Assembly: GCA_910587925.1 (NCBI GenBank)
Contig: CAJUOC010000017.1
Coordinates: forward strand, 1-56,481
DNA from: an uncultured Muribaculaceae bacterium
Lineage (GTDB): Bacteria > Bacteroidota > Bacteroidia > Bacteroidales > Muribaculaceae
Reading direction: 5' to 3'
DNA: 56,481 nt
The notes beneath the pieces were generated by a model. The model saw only the letters and a list, made by a program, of their open reading frames with translations, was not told where the DNA came from and ran no database searches. Shown in pieces: positions 40,352 to 49,223 of this stretch; position 1 is the first letter of the stretch, and the number at the start of each line of letters is the position of its first letter. The position numbers were made by a program, and so were the translations under genes.

Positions 40352-41335
40352 TTAAAAACTGTGGCCGGCCTGTACAAACCGCGGCGAGGACAGGCGGGCG
40401 CCGCGAAGGAAGTCGGCCGCGGCCATGCGCCGCTTGCCGGCGAGCTGGAGCTCAAGTATCTCTATTCGCTCGTCGGCGGTGTCGACATATATGCGGCCGT
40501 CGGCGATATGCACCGTACCGGCCGGGCCTTTGGCGGGCAGGCCGGTGAGGGCTGTGCGGTAAATCTTGACATCCTCCGGAGTGGAGTCTCCGTCGGCCAT
40601 GGAGGCGCGGGCGGCGGGGTAGGGCGACAGGCCGCGCACGTGATTGTGTACCTCGGCTGCCGGGCGCTGCCAGTCGACGACCATATCCTCTGCAAATATT
40701 TTGGGGGCGGGTACCGGAGCCTCGCCTGCCGTGATGAGCTCGTCCTGGGGGATGGGGCGCAGGTCGCCGGCGATGATGTGGTCGACGGTGTCGATGGTGA
40801 GGTCGGCGCCGAGCATCATCAGCCGGTCGTGCACAGAGCCTACACACTCGTCGGGTCCAATCTCGATTGACTCCTGGCGCAGGATGTCGCCGGTATCAAT
40901 TTCATGGCGCAGCATGAAGGTGGTGACGCCGGTGATGGTGTCGCCGGCCATTACGGCGCGGTTGATGGGCGCGGCGCCGCGGTAGCGCGGCAGCAGCGAT
41001 GCGTGGAGATTGAATGTACCCAGCCGTGGCATCGTCCATACCACCTCGGGCAACATGCGGAAGGCAATCACGATAAACAGGTCGGCCTCGAGCGAGCGCA
41101 GCTCGTCGACAAACTCGGGCGCCTTTAGCCGCTCGGGCTGCATCAGATGCAGACCATGGTCGACGGCATACTGCTTTACGGGCGACTGTATGAGGCGATG
41201 GCCGCGGCCGGCAATCTTGTCGGGCATGGTCACCACGCCCACCACGTTGTAGCGGCCTTCGACGAGGCGGCGCAGGCTCTCTACGGCAAAGTCGGGAGTG
41301 CCGAGAAATACTATACGGAGGTCTTGTTTAGTCAT
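40352..41335 (-). CDS. fmt: Methionyl-tRNA formyltransferase
   Basis: Adds a formyl group from 10-formyl-tetrahydrofolate to initiator Met-tRNA. The 327-residue protein begins at MTKQDLRIVFLGTPDFAVESL (ATG 41335); the longer frame lies within the pseudouridine synthase gene. The catalytic region is FNLHASLLPRYRGAAPINRAV with the Asn, His and downstream Asp of HEIDTGDI. A C-terminal OB-like domain follows (DMVVDWQRPAAEVHNHVRGLSPYPAA). It overlaps the upstream rluA-type gene by eight bases. Confidence 0.95.
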   Translation of the reverse strand: MTKQDLRIVFLGTPDFAVESLRRLVEGRYNVVGVVTMPDKIAGRGHRLIQSPVKQYAVDHGLHLMQPERLKAPEFVDELRSLEADLFIVIAFRMLPEVVWTMPRLGTFNLHASLLPRYRGAAPINRAVMAGDTITGVTTFMLRHEIDTGDILRQESIEIGPDECVGSVHDRLMMLGADLTIDTVDHIIAGDLRPIPQDELITAGEAPVPAPKIFAEDMVVDWQRPAAEVHNHVRGLSPYPAARASMADGDSTPEDVKIYRTALTGLPAKGPAGTVHIADGRIYVDTADERIEILELQLAGKRRMAAADFLRGARLSSPRFVQAGHSF

Positions 41336-42023
41336 TGGCAGATGCAGAGTTGGCAAGTTGGGTCCACACGCGCTCGTCGGGCACAGGCGCGGCGACGGTG
41401 ATTTCGCGGCCCGATACCGGGTGGACAAAGTTGATTGAGCGGGCGAGCAGCGAGATGGAGCCGTCGGGATTGGAGCGGCGGTCGCCGTACTTCAGGTCGC
41501 CGCGTATGGGGCAGCCGATGGCCGACAACTGCACGCGTATCTGATGCTTGCGGCCGGTGAGCAGCTTTATCTCCAGGAGATTGAACGTCTCCCCGCGGCT
41601 GAGCAGCCGATACTCCAGCCGCGCCTCCTTGGCACCGGGCTTGGGCGATGCCGAGGCATAAGACTTATTGTTGCGCTCGACGGTGGTGATGTAGTGGCGC
41701 AGGGTGTCGGCGTCGGCCGGCGGATTGCCGCGGGTCAGTGCCCAGTATGTCTTGTGTATCTTGCCGAGGCGCAGCATCTCGTTGAGACGGCTCAGAGCCT
41801 TCGATGTCTTGGCGAAGATTACGGCGCCGCCCACCGGGCGGTCGAGACGGTGCACCACTCCGACAAATACATTGCCCGGCTTGGAGTCGCGCTCCTTGAT
41901 AAAAGCCTTTAGCTCGTCGCAGAGCGGGGTGTCGCCGGTCTTGTCGCCCTGGACTATCTCGCCCGGGAGCTTGTTGATGATGATGAGATGATTGTCTTCG
42001 TAGAGTATGCGGTCGGCAAGCAT
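41328..42023 (-). CDS. RluA-family pseudouridine synthase
   Basis: A 231-residue enzyme predicted to convert uridine to pseudouridine in rRNA or tRNA. The catalytic loop is VVHRLDRPVGGAVIFAKTSKA, with the Asp in HRLD as nucleophile, and LLTGRKHQIRVQLSAIGCPIRGDLKYG is the second family motif. No S4 domain is present, so it is of the short RluA/TruC-like group; the target site cannot be read from sequence. It is probably co-transcribed with fmt. Confidence 0.92.
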   Translation of the reverse strand: MLADRILYEDNHLIIINKLPGEIVQGDKTGDTPLCDELKAFIKERDSKPGNVFVGVVHRLDRPVGGAVIFAKTSKALSRLNEMLRLGKIHKTYWALTRGNPPADADTLRHYITTVERNNKSYASASPKPGAKEARLEYRLLSRGETFNLLEIKLLTGRKHQIRVQLSAIGCPIRGDLKYGDRRSNPDGSISLLARSINFVHPVSGREITVAAPVPDERVWTQLANSASAND

Positions 42024-42040
42024 GGATGTCTATAGTAAAG

Positions 42041-42070
42041 TAATGGGCCGCGCTGTGCGGCGGCCCATTA
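42041..42070 (-). terminator. Hairpin after the phosphohexomutase gene
   Basis: TAATGGGCCGC (42041-42051) pairs with GCGGCCCATTA (42060-42070), an 11-bp stem with an 8-base loop. It lies 22 bases beyond the stop of the mutase gene on the minus strand, followed by CTTTAC. Confidence 0.65.
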
Positions 42071-42092
42071 CACGTGATTCAGAGATGATATC

Positions 42093-43844
42093 TTAGATAC
42101 CGAGGTCTTTCTTGATGGCCTCGATTTTGGCTGCGGCGTCGCGGTTGCAGCGCTCGTAGTCGTCTTTGGAGGCCATGCGGTCGTGCACCTCGACGTAGAA
42201 TTTGATTTTGGGCTCGGTACCCGAGGGGCGCACCGACACCTTGGACCCGTCGGCGGTGAAGAATTGCAGCACGTTGCTGGTGGTGGGGAAGTCGAGCTTG
42301 GTCACCTTGCCGGTGGTGCAGTCGGTCTCGTTGAGGTCGGCGTAGTCCTTGACGGTCACCACGGGGCTGCCGCCGAGCTGCTTGGGCGGATTCTTGCGGA
42401 AGTCCACCATCATCTGGGCGATTTCCTGGGCGCCGGTGCGGCCGGTGCGTACCACAGAGATGCCCTCCTCGTGGGAGTAGCCGTTGGTGAGGTATATGTC
42501 GAGGAGCATCTGGTTGAAGTCCAGGCCGCGGTCTTTGGCCCAGGCGCATATCTCAGCCATCAGCGAGATAGCCGATACGGAGTCTTTGTCGCGGCAGAAG
42601 TCCTCGGCCAGGAAGCCGTAGCTCTCCTCGCCGCCGCCCAGATAGCGGGCCTTGCCCTCGAGGTCGCGGATTACGCTGGCAATCCACTTGAAGCCGGTGT
42701 AGCAGTCGTAGAGCTTGATATTGTTGTTGTCGGCGATGGCCTTGATGGTCTCGGTGGTGACGATGGTCTTCACTACATACTCGTTGCCGGTGAGCTTGCC
42801 CAGCTCGCGGTTGCGCAGCATGATGTAGTTGAGCAGTATCATCACTATCTGGTTGCCGTTGATGAGCTGATACTCGCCGGAGTTGTCGCGTATCACACAG
42901 CCGATACGGTCGGCGTCGGGATCGGATGCCACCACCAGGTCGGCGTCGACTTCCTTGGCTTTGGCGATGGCCATAGCCATGGCCGAGGGCACCTCGGGGT
43001 TGGGCGACACCACGGTGGGGAAGTCACCCGAGGGGATGTCCTGCTCGGGCACGTGGATGATGTTGGTAAAGCCGTAGTTGCGCAGGCTGTCGGGGATGAG
43101 CTTCACGCCGGTGCCGTGGATAGGGGTGTAGACAATCTTGAGATCGGCGTGGCGCTTGATCACCTCGGGGTCGAGCGAGAGGGTCTTGATGGCGGCGAGG
43201 AAAGCGTCGTCCATCTCCTGGCCGATAATCTCGATCTTGGAGGGGTCGCCCTTGAAGCGGATGGTGGCGACGTCGGTGATGCGGTTTACGTTGTCGATGA
43301 TGTTGGTGTCGTGGGGCGCGATGATCTGTGCACCGTCGCTCCAGTATGCCTTGTAGCCGTTGTACTCCTTGGGGTTGTGCGAGGCGGTGATGTTGACACC
43401 GGCCTGAGCGCCGAGGCGGCGGATGGCAAACGACAGCTCGGGCGTCGGGCGGAAGCTGTCAAAGAGGTATACCTTGATACCGTTGGCCGAGAAGATATCG
43501 GCTACGGTCTCGGCAAACTTGCGCGAGTTGTTGCGCACGTCGTGGCCCACCACCACCGATATCTCGGGCAGATCCTTGAATGCCTCGAGCAGATAGTTGG
43601 CAAAGCCCTGGGTGGCAGCGCCCACGGTGTATATGTTCATGCGGTTGGAGCCGGCGCCCATGATACCGCGCAGGCCACCGGTGCCAAACTCGAGGTCTTT
43701 GTAAAAGCACTCGATGAGCTCGGTCTTGTCGTCGGCGTCGAGCATGGCCTTGACGGCGGCGCGGGTCTCGGCATCGTAGCTGTCGCTGAGCCAGCGCTCG
43801 GCCTTCTCGGTGACTTGCTTTATGAGTTCCTGATTGTTTTCCAT
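42093..43844 (-). CDS. Phospho-sugar mutase (phosphoglucomutase/phosphomannomutase type)
   Basis: A 583-residue alpha-D-phosphohexomutase, predicted to interconvert hexose 1- and 6-phosphates. The catalytic phosphoserine is Ser155 in NITASHNPKEYNGYK, the metal loop is SDPDADRIG, the sugar-binding loop GGGEESYG, and the phosphate-binding loop RPSGTEPKIKFY. Length and the RTG...TASHNPKEYNG pattern match the PgcA-like long group seen in Bacteroidota and Firmicutes. A strong promoter (TTTTG-N19-TATCTTTG) lies upstream. Substrate preference, glucose or mannose, is not determinable here. Confidence 0.94.
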   Translation of the reverse strand: MENNQELIKQVTEKAERWLSDSYDAETRAAVKAMLDADDKTELIECFYKDLEFGTGGLRGIMGAGSNRMNIYTVGAATQGFANYLLEAFKDLPEISVVVGHDVRNNSRKFAETVADIFSANGIKVYLFDSFRPTPELSFAIRRLGAQAGVNITASHNPKEYNGYKAYWSDGAQIIAPHDTNIIDNVNRITDVATIRFKGDPSKIEIIGQEMDDAFLAAIKTLSLDPEVIKRHADLKIVYTPIHGTGVKLIPDSLRNYGFTNIIHVPEQDIPSGDFPTVVSPNPEVPSAMAMAIAKAKEVDADLVVASDPDADRIGCVIRDNSGEYQLINGNQIVMILLNYIMLRNRELGKLTGNEYVVKTIVTTETIKAIADNNNIKLYDCYTGFKWIASVIRDLEGKARYLGGGEESYGFLAEDFCRDKDSVSAISLMAEICAWAKDRGLDFNQMLLDIYLTNGYSHEEGISVVRTGRTGAQEIAQMMVDFRKNPPKQLGGSPVVTVKDYADLNETDCTTGKVTKLDFPTTSNVLQFFTADGSKVSVRPSGTEPKIKFYVEVHDRMASKDDYERCNRDAAAKIEAIKKDLGI

Positions 43845-43880
43845 GTTAGTTACTTTAGTCTTGAGTCTTGGTTAGTATGG

Positions 43881-43912
43881 CAAAGATAGCTAAAAATCCA
43901 TAATCGCCAAAA
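43881..43912 (-). promoter_or_regulatory. Promoter of the phosphohexomutase gene
   Basis: TTTTG (43908-43912) and TATCTTTG (43881-43888) on the minus strand are 19 bases apart, an exact Bacteroidota promoter. The start would be about 30 bases before the ATG. Confidence 0.8.
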
Positions 43913-43945
43913 TATCGTGTCTGATTCTACTACGCGCGGCGGGTA

Positions 43946-44779
43946 TCAAATGTTGTGGATACCGGCCAATATCCACGCAAAGAGCAGAGCCAGAGGAGCG
44001 ACGGCCAGCAGCGAGTCGATGCGGTCGAGTATGCCTCCGTGGCCGGGGATGAGGTTGCCGGAGTCCTTGACACCGACAGTGCGCTTGATGAGCGACTCAA
44101 AGAGGTCGCCGACAGTCGACGCGCAGCTCACCACGGCGCCGTATACGGCCCAGATGACACACAGCCTTGCCGAGGCGCCGCCGGCGATGAGGGGATAGGC
44201 GGCTCCGGCAAGCATACACAGGGCAAATCCGCCCCAGAAGCCCTCCCATGTCTTTTTGGGCGACAGACGCTCGCAGAGCTTGTGACGGCCAAATGTGCGG
44301 CCGCTCAGATATGCGCCGGTATCGTTGAGCCATATCATCACAAATGTAGCCAGCACGAAGGCCGTGCCGCCGATCACATATGCAGCGTACAGCATGAGCA
44401 GCGGCAGGCAGGTGTAGCCGACGGCAAAGAATGAGTTGACCGTCGAGCGCGCCGGCGACTCGGCGTGCGATGCTACCGCCACACACATGCGCAGCGGTAT
44501 GTATAGCGGCAGGTATGCCCAGCAGAGCATGAAAGCGCCCTGCATCGTCAGCAGGCCGTAGGCTCCGGTCAGCAGTGACGCGCCGGCGGCGAAATCGACG
44601 GCGCGCGCGGCCGTGGTGTAGCGGGCGCGTGAGTCGAGCAGGCGGCCCAGCTCGTTGAGCCCAAGCAAGGCAAACAGCACTGTCAGCCCGAAAAACCACC
44701 ACTCTCCGGCCACGCAGCAGGTGACGATGAGTGCGATATATACAGCGCCCGAGATGGCGCGCAGCAGCATATTGTTCAT
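43946..44779 (-). CDS. cdsA: Phosphatidate cytidylyltransferase
   Basis: Makes CDP-diacylglycerol from phosphatidic acid and CTP, the branch point to phosphatidylethanolamine and phosphatidylglycerol. The 277-residue membrane protein has about eight helices and the family signature near the C-terminus (KDSGNLIPGHGGILDRIDSLL), plus WLNDTGAYLSGRTFGRHKL and SPKKTWEGFWGG. It is the last gene of a run with yitT and the TIR-PDZ gene, only six bases after the latter. In other Bacteroidales cdsA commonly follows ftsH; that neighbour is absent here. Confidence 0.95.
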   Translation of the reverse strand: MNNMLLRAISGAVYIALIVTCCVAGEWWFFGLTVLFALLGLNELGRLLDSRARYTTAARAVDFAAGASLLTGAYGLLTMQGAFMLCWAYLPLYIPLRMCVAVASHAESPARSTVNSFFAVGYTCLPLLMLYAAYVIGGTAFVLATFVMIWLNDTGAYLSGRTFGRHKLCERLSPKKTWEGFWGGFALCMLAGAAYPLIAGGASARLCVIWAVYGAVVSCASTVGDLFESLIKRTVGVKDSGNLIPGHGGILDRIDSLLAVAPLALLFAWILAGIHNI

Positions 44780-44785
44780 ATTGTG

Positions 44786-46705
44786 TCAGTCTTTGAGTTG
44801 GAATAATCCTATATTGATGTCGGTCGCGGGAAAGTCAGCCGCAATCTCGCGCAGCTGCCCGCCCTCGAGACGCAGCAGCCGTATGGTACCCGGCTCCGAC
44901 GATTTGGCCGCCGCCGAGTATGTCTTGAAGTCGGGCAGGCGCGATACGCCGTTGCGCTCGACTATGATATCGCCTACCCGCAGCAGGGGATGGGGCGCAT
45001 CGTGCTGAGTGCCCATCACAATCATGGCCTCGGCGCCGCGGACGCCGCGAGCCACTTCGGCGTAGAATGCCCGTGCGGCATCGGCATATGCCCCGGTGTC
45101 GGGATGATGGCGGGTATAAGCGTCGAGCTGGTCGGTCACAAATTGCAATGCCTCGGCATTTGTCACTGTCGGGGTCATGCCCAGAGCGGCGCGCTCGGAG
45201 TTGAGCCGCACCGTGGTGGCAAGATGACTCGCCGCCTTGCATACCTTGCCCCACATCAGATACTGCCCTTCGGAGCCGTCGATGGCATACTTGGCCCTGA
45301 AGTCGTCAAACTGCGCGCGCAGCCGGCGCTCCGCTTCCGACAACTCACGTGATACCTCGGCGACCTGGCGCCGCTTGCTCTCGACGCGCTCACGTGCCAT
45401 CGCGACCTCATGCGCCCCCGCGGCATCCGATACAGCCGGCGTCTCGTCGGCAGCCTGCCCGGCTTCCTCGATGGCATGGTGCAGGTCGTCGAGATACTCC
45501 TCATGCTGGCTGTAACTATTTTGGAGCATCTCGGTCAACGCCCGCATCGGCTCGATAGCCTTGTTCATCTTGGTCTGCTCCAGGTCGGCCAGTCGCGCAT
45601 ACTCCTCGGCGCCGAGGTTCTCTCCGGCGGTGGGGTACAGATGCCAGCCGGGCGCGGTCATGCGGTGCGATGCCCAGGCAGCCTGCGGCATATGCGACAT
45701 AAACTCAAGGTAGCGGTAGTAGAGCACGTTCATGCCGTGGCGCTCGGCCTCGTTGCCTTGGCTGATTGAGGCTCGGCTCGATGTATTGAGCAGCCCCTGC
45801 GAGATGGTCTGGCGGCATAGGTCGAGCAGCCCGACGCACTGCTCTGCCTGGCTGTCGACGATAAAACGCAGGCCGTCGATATCGGCGGGGTCGACATCAT
45901 ACAGCCCGAGCAGAAATTTGTCGTAGCTGCTCATGGGGCTGAAGTCGGGATACGATCTGCGCAGCTCCTCGATAGCCGGTGCATAGCGGTCGGCGATGTC
46001 GGCCATCATATTGGAGTCGAGCTGAGGCCGCGACATGGCTGCCGAGCGGTCGCGCTGCGCGAGGTAGCTGCCCCAGGTGCGGTAGAAGTTGTCGCATACC
46101 TCGCTCATGCGGTGCATCACATCCATTGCCAGTGTGATGCGCGTGCCGGCCTCGGTACACACAGGCTTGGCGAGCTGGCGGAATGCAAGGTATGTCACCA
46201 TCGCCACGGCCACAATCGCCGCCACCCCGATGCCTCCGATGGTGAGCCACTTGCGCAGCGGGCGACGAGGCTTGCTGAGCAGATAGCCTTTGAGGCGCTC
46301 TACGGCCATGTCGAAGTGCTCGGGCGACGATGCCGATATGCCTTGATAGTGAGGCAGCTCGCTCATGTCGTCGGGGAGATTGTCGGGCCAGGTAAAGCCC
46401 TTGAGCATCACAGGGATGATGTTTTTGTCTTTGGCCAGGGCGTGGGTGATCTCGCGGCGTACCCAGTCGTCGGGGCTCTGGCAACGGTCGAGCCCGTGCT
46501 CGGGGAGTACCAGCACGAAGTCGCGGGCGCTGTCTATCACGTCGATGAGCTGCTCGTTGAATTTACCGGCGTTCATCGACTCAAGGTCGAAAAATACGCG
46601 ATAACCGGCCGAGCGCAGCTTCTCCACTATGGGCAGGGCCGTCTCGTAGCCGCCGTCGCGGCGGTAGGATACAAATATGTCGTATCGAGGTGCTCGGCTG
46701 CTCAT
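44786..46705 (-). CDS. TIR-transmembrane-coiled-coil-PDZ protein
   Basis: A 639-residue protein of unusual architecture. Residues 7-123 form a bacterial TIR domain: YDIFVSYRRDGG, GYRVFFDLESMNAGKF, and WVRREI with Glu85 at the position of the NADase catalytic glutamate. A single membrane helix lies at about 153-175, preceded by RRPLRK, which by the positive-inside rule puts the TIR domain in the cytosol. The remainder, about 460 residues and probably periplasmic, is helical, with a coiled coil at roughly 430-480 (AMARERVESKRRQVAEVSRELSEAERRLR), and ends in a PDZ-like domain (LLRVGDIIVERNGVSRLPDF ... GTIRLLRLEGGQL). It lies seven bases after yitT and six before cdsA. Function unknown; a membrane-spanning stress or phage sensor is an inference. 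Confidence 0.85.
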   Translation of the reverse strand: MSSRAPRYDIFVSYRRDGGYETALPIVEKLRSAGYRVFFDLESMNAGKFNEQLIDVIDSARDFVLVLPEHGLDRCQSPDDWVRREITHALAKDKNIIPVMLKGFTWPDNLPDDMSELPHYQGISASSPEHFDMAVERLKGYLLSKPRRPLRKWLTIGGIGVAAIVAVAMVTYLAFRQLAKPVCTEAGTRITLAMDVMHRMSEVCDNFYRTWGSYLAQRDRSAAMSRPQLDSNMMADIADRYAPAIEELRRSYPDFSPMSSYDKFLLGLYDVDPADIDGLRFIVDSQAEQCVGLLDLCRQTISQGLLNTSSRASISQGNEAERHGMNVLYYRYLEFMSHMPQAAWASHRMTAPGWHLYPTAGENLGAEEYARLADLEQTKMNKAIEPMRALTEMLQNSYSQHEEYLDDLHHAIEEAGQAADETPAVSDAAGAHEVAMARERVESKRRQVAEVSRELSEAERRLRAQFDDFRAKYAIDGSEGQYLMWGKVCKAASHLATTVRLNSERAALGMTPTVTNAEALQFVTDQLDAYTRHHPDTGAYADAARAFYAEVARGVRGAEAMIVMGTQHDAPHPLLRVGDIIVERNGVSRLPDFKTYSAAAKSSEPGTIRLLRLEGGQLREIAADFPATDINIGLFQLKD

Positions 46706-46712
46706 GGCGTGG

Positions 46713-47684
46713 TCAGATAGTGCGGTGGCCGGTGTCTGAGCCTGAGCCCGGGCTGATGCGGGTGGCGCTCTCCTCGACGCGGGCTTTGGCCGGGGTGTCG
46801 TCGAGGCGCATGCGCACCTTCACCTGGTCGAAGCCCTGTCCGTACACGCCGTTGACATTGGCCTGCGAGATGAATGCGTCGCGGTCGATGCTCTTAACTA
46901 TACGGAATATCGTGATAGACTCTATCTTGCGGGCCATCACCAGCAGTATTTTCACTTCCTGCTTGCTGTACCAGCCGATGCCGTTGAGCACGGTGCAGCC
47001 GCGGCGCGCCTCGTTGTTGATGGCGTTGGCGATTTCCTGCCACTTGGCCGAGAAGATGATGAATTGTACGGCCTGGCGGTTGGTATTGACCATCAGGTCG
47101 GCCATGTATGCGCTCATGAAGAGTACCACATAGCCGTATACCATGGTCTCGATATGGTGGGTCACGAAGTACGACGACGAGATGATGCACAGGTCGACAT
47201 ACATCATGGTGCGTCCGATGGTGACGTTGGTCTTCTTGTTGACCATGGCGGCGATGATGTCGGTGCCGCCCGAGGAGCCGTTGTGTACAAAGGCGATGCC
47301 GACGCCGACGCCGGCAAGTATGCCGCCCACCACACAGCTCAGAAACGGCTCAAGGTGTACCAGGTCGCCGCACAGCGGGATGAATATACCCATAGCCAGC
47401 GATATGACCGTGGCGCCGAAGATGGTGCCCACTACAAATGAGCGGCCCACGATGGGGTATGCTATGGCCAGCAGCAGCAGGTTGATGCCGTAGTTGCCCA
47501 CGGCGATAGGCAGCCCGGTGGTGAAGTACAGCAGTGTACTCATACCGGCCACGCCGCCAATCACGACGTCGTGGGGAAGTATGAAGGCTGCAAAGGCGAA
47601 TGCATACAGCGATACGCCAAAGGTGATGAAGAGATAGTCTTTGGCGGTGCGCCAGAGCGGAATTGAGGGTTTCAGGATAGCCAT
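46713..47684 (-). CDS. YitT family membrane protein
   Basis: A 323-residue integral membrane protein with five or six helices in the first 200 residues (for example ITFGVSLYAFAFAAFILPHDVVIGGVAGMSTLLY and FIPLC...CVVGGILAGVGVGIAFVHNGSSGGTDIIA) and a soluble C-terminal DUF2179 domain (VQFIIFSAKWQEIANAINNEARRGCTVLNGIGWYSKQEVKILLVMARKIE). This is the standard YitT layout; the transported substrate, if any, is unknown. It is the first gene of a run with the TIR-PDZ gene and cdsA. Confidence 0.9.
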   Translation of the reverse strand: MAILKPSIPLWRTAKDYLFITFGVSLYAFAFAAFILPHDVVIGGVAGMSTLLYFTTGLPIAVGNYGINLLLLAIAYPIVGRSFVVGTIFGATVISLAMGIFIPLCGDLVHLEPFLSCVVGGILAGVGVGIAFVHNGSSGGTDIIAAMVNKKTNVTIGRTMMYVDLCIISSSYFVTHHIETMVYGYVVLFMSAYMADLMVNTNRQAVQFIIFSAKWQEIANAINNEARRGCTVLNGIGWYSKQEVKILLVMARKIESITIFRIVKSIDRDAFISQANVNGVYGQGFDQVKVRMRLDDTPAKARVEESATRISPGSGSDTGHRTI

Positions 47685-47762
47685 CTGACGTGTGTGATTA
47701 TTCCGGCTGATGTATTAAAATATAGGTAGCTGTAAGATGGAAGAGGTGTGCCGCCCGCGGCC

Positions 47763-49223
47763 TCACGACTCGGCGCGGGGCTTGGCCTTGCGCAGGGTGA
47801 AGCGGAAGAGCAGGCCGCCGCCGTCGCGGTTTGATACGCTGATGGTGCCCCCGAGGGCCTCGATGGTATTCTGCACGATGGGCAGGCCCAGGCCGGTACC
47901 GCCCTTTTTGCGCGAGCGGCCCGAGTCCTCGCGGAAGAAGCGCTCGAAAAGGTGGGGCAGACTCGACGGCTTCACACCGATGCCATTGTCGTAAAAGGCA
48001 AACTGATAGTGGGTATCGTCCTGGCCGGTGAGGATGAGATTGCACTCTGTGCCGCGCGAGTAGTGCACGGCATTTTTGGTGAGGTTGGCTATCACACCGG
48101 TGAGCAGGGCGGCATTGCCTATCACGCGGCAATAGGTGGGGATGTCGTAGTTAAACTCCATATTGCCCAGCGAGCCCGATGCCTCAAAGTCGCTCGCACA
48201 CTGAAATACTATCTCGTGGAAGTCGATGTGCTCGAGGTTGATCATCTGCGCGCCAAATTCCAGCCGGGTAATCGACGAGAGGTCGTTGAGCAGCTGCACG
48301 AGCCGCTCGACGTGCTCCGACGCTTTCTGAAGGAAGTGCTGTCGGGCCTCGACGTCCATGTCGGGATTTTCGCGTATGGTGTCGATGTATCCCTTGATGA
48401 CGCCGATGGGTGTATTCAGCTCGTGGTTGACATTGTTGGTGAGCTCGCGCTTGAGGCGGGTTTTCTCCTCAAGGGCGTGCAGCGCCACATTGTGCTCGCG
48501 CTTGATTTTGAGCACAGCGGCGTTGCGCTCGTTGAAGAGCCTCACGAGCTGGCGCGATATATCGCCGAGCTCGTCGTTGGAGAATACCGAAGCCGGCACG
48601 AAGTCGGGATCGGAGCCGGCGCGGAGGGCAAAGGTGCGCAGCAGCCCGATGTCGTGGCCGAGCCGCCTCGACAGTATGAAGGCCAGCAGTGTACCCACCG
48701 ATGCCACTCCTATGAGTATGAAGTATATGGCATAGCTGCCTTTGAGGGCCGTGTTGAGGTCGGAGTCAAAGGGCAACACCGTATATACGATGAGTCGGCG
48801 GTCTTTGCTCTTGGCCACACCGTAGTAGAAGTTGTCGGCGCTGGCCTCGTCGGTATCAGTCAGAGGGAGCGTCGATATGCCCTTGCGGCGCAGCTGCTCG
48901 GCGTCGGTCAGCACGACCTGCTCACCGATATTATATATGAGAGAGCCGTCGTAGTATGCCGATATGCGTATGCGGTCGTAGAGCGGATTCTCGATGTAAT
49001 ACCGCCCGATGAAGCGCAGGAAGTTGAGCGGGTCGATATCATCGCTGTAAGCGCTGATGATGCGCGCGTTGATGAGGTCGACCTGGCTGCGGATGCGCTC
49101 GATGCGGGAGTCGCGTCCGCGGAAGTATAGCCATATGCCTGCCACCGCCACGATAAACCATATGATGGCCACCAGCGGCATGAACAGGCGCCATTGCAGG
49201 CTAAAATGTCTCTTTAAACCCAT
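47763..49223 (-). CDS. Sensor histidine kinase
   Basis: A 486-residue membrane kinase. Two helices (about 14-33 and 164-185) flank an extracytoplasmic sensor of some 130 residues, and a HAMP-like linker follows. The dimerisation/phosphoacceptor region has His267 in NNVNHELNTPIGVIKGY, then the ATPase motifs N (NLTKNAVHYS), G1 (FYDNGIGV), F (FERFFRED) and G2 (KKGGTGLGLPIV). It overlaps the response regulator gene by 23 bases, so they form one two-component pair. It could be the Bacteroidota PorY-like kinase, but nothing in the sequence proves that. The signal is unknown. Confidence 0.93.
   Translation of the reverse strand: MGLKRHFSLQWRLFMPLVAIIWFIVAVAGIWLYFRGRDSRIERIRSQVDLINARIISAYSDDIDPLNFLRFIGRYYIENPLYDRIRISAYYDGSLIYNIGEQVVLTDAEQLRRKGISTLPLTDTDEASADNFYYGVAKSKDRRLIVYTVLPFDSDLNTALKGSYAIYFILIGVASVGTLLAFILSRRLGHDIGLLRTFALRAGSDPDFVPASVFSNDELGDISRQLVRLFNERNAAVLKIKREHNVALHALEEKTRLKRELTNNVNHELNTPIGVIKGYIDTIRENPDMDVEARQHFLQKASEHVERLVQLLNDLSSITRLEFGAQMINLEHIDFHEIVFQCASDFEASGSLGNMEFNYDIPTYCRVIGNAALLTGVIANLTKNAVHYSRGTECNLILTGQDDTHYQFAFYDNGIGVKPSSLPHLFERFFREDSGRSRKKGGTGLGLPIVQNTIEALGGTISVSNRDGGGLLFRFTLRKAKPRAES

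Noticed and set aside
42183..43889. Open frame of 568 codons on plus, opposite the phosphohexomutase
   Set aside because: The minus-strand product has all catalytic motifs. The plus frame is Val/Gly/Leu-rich shadow sequence.
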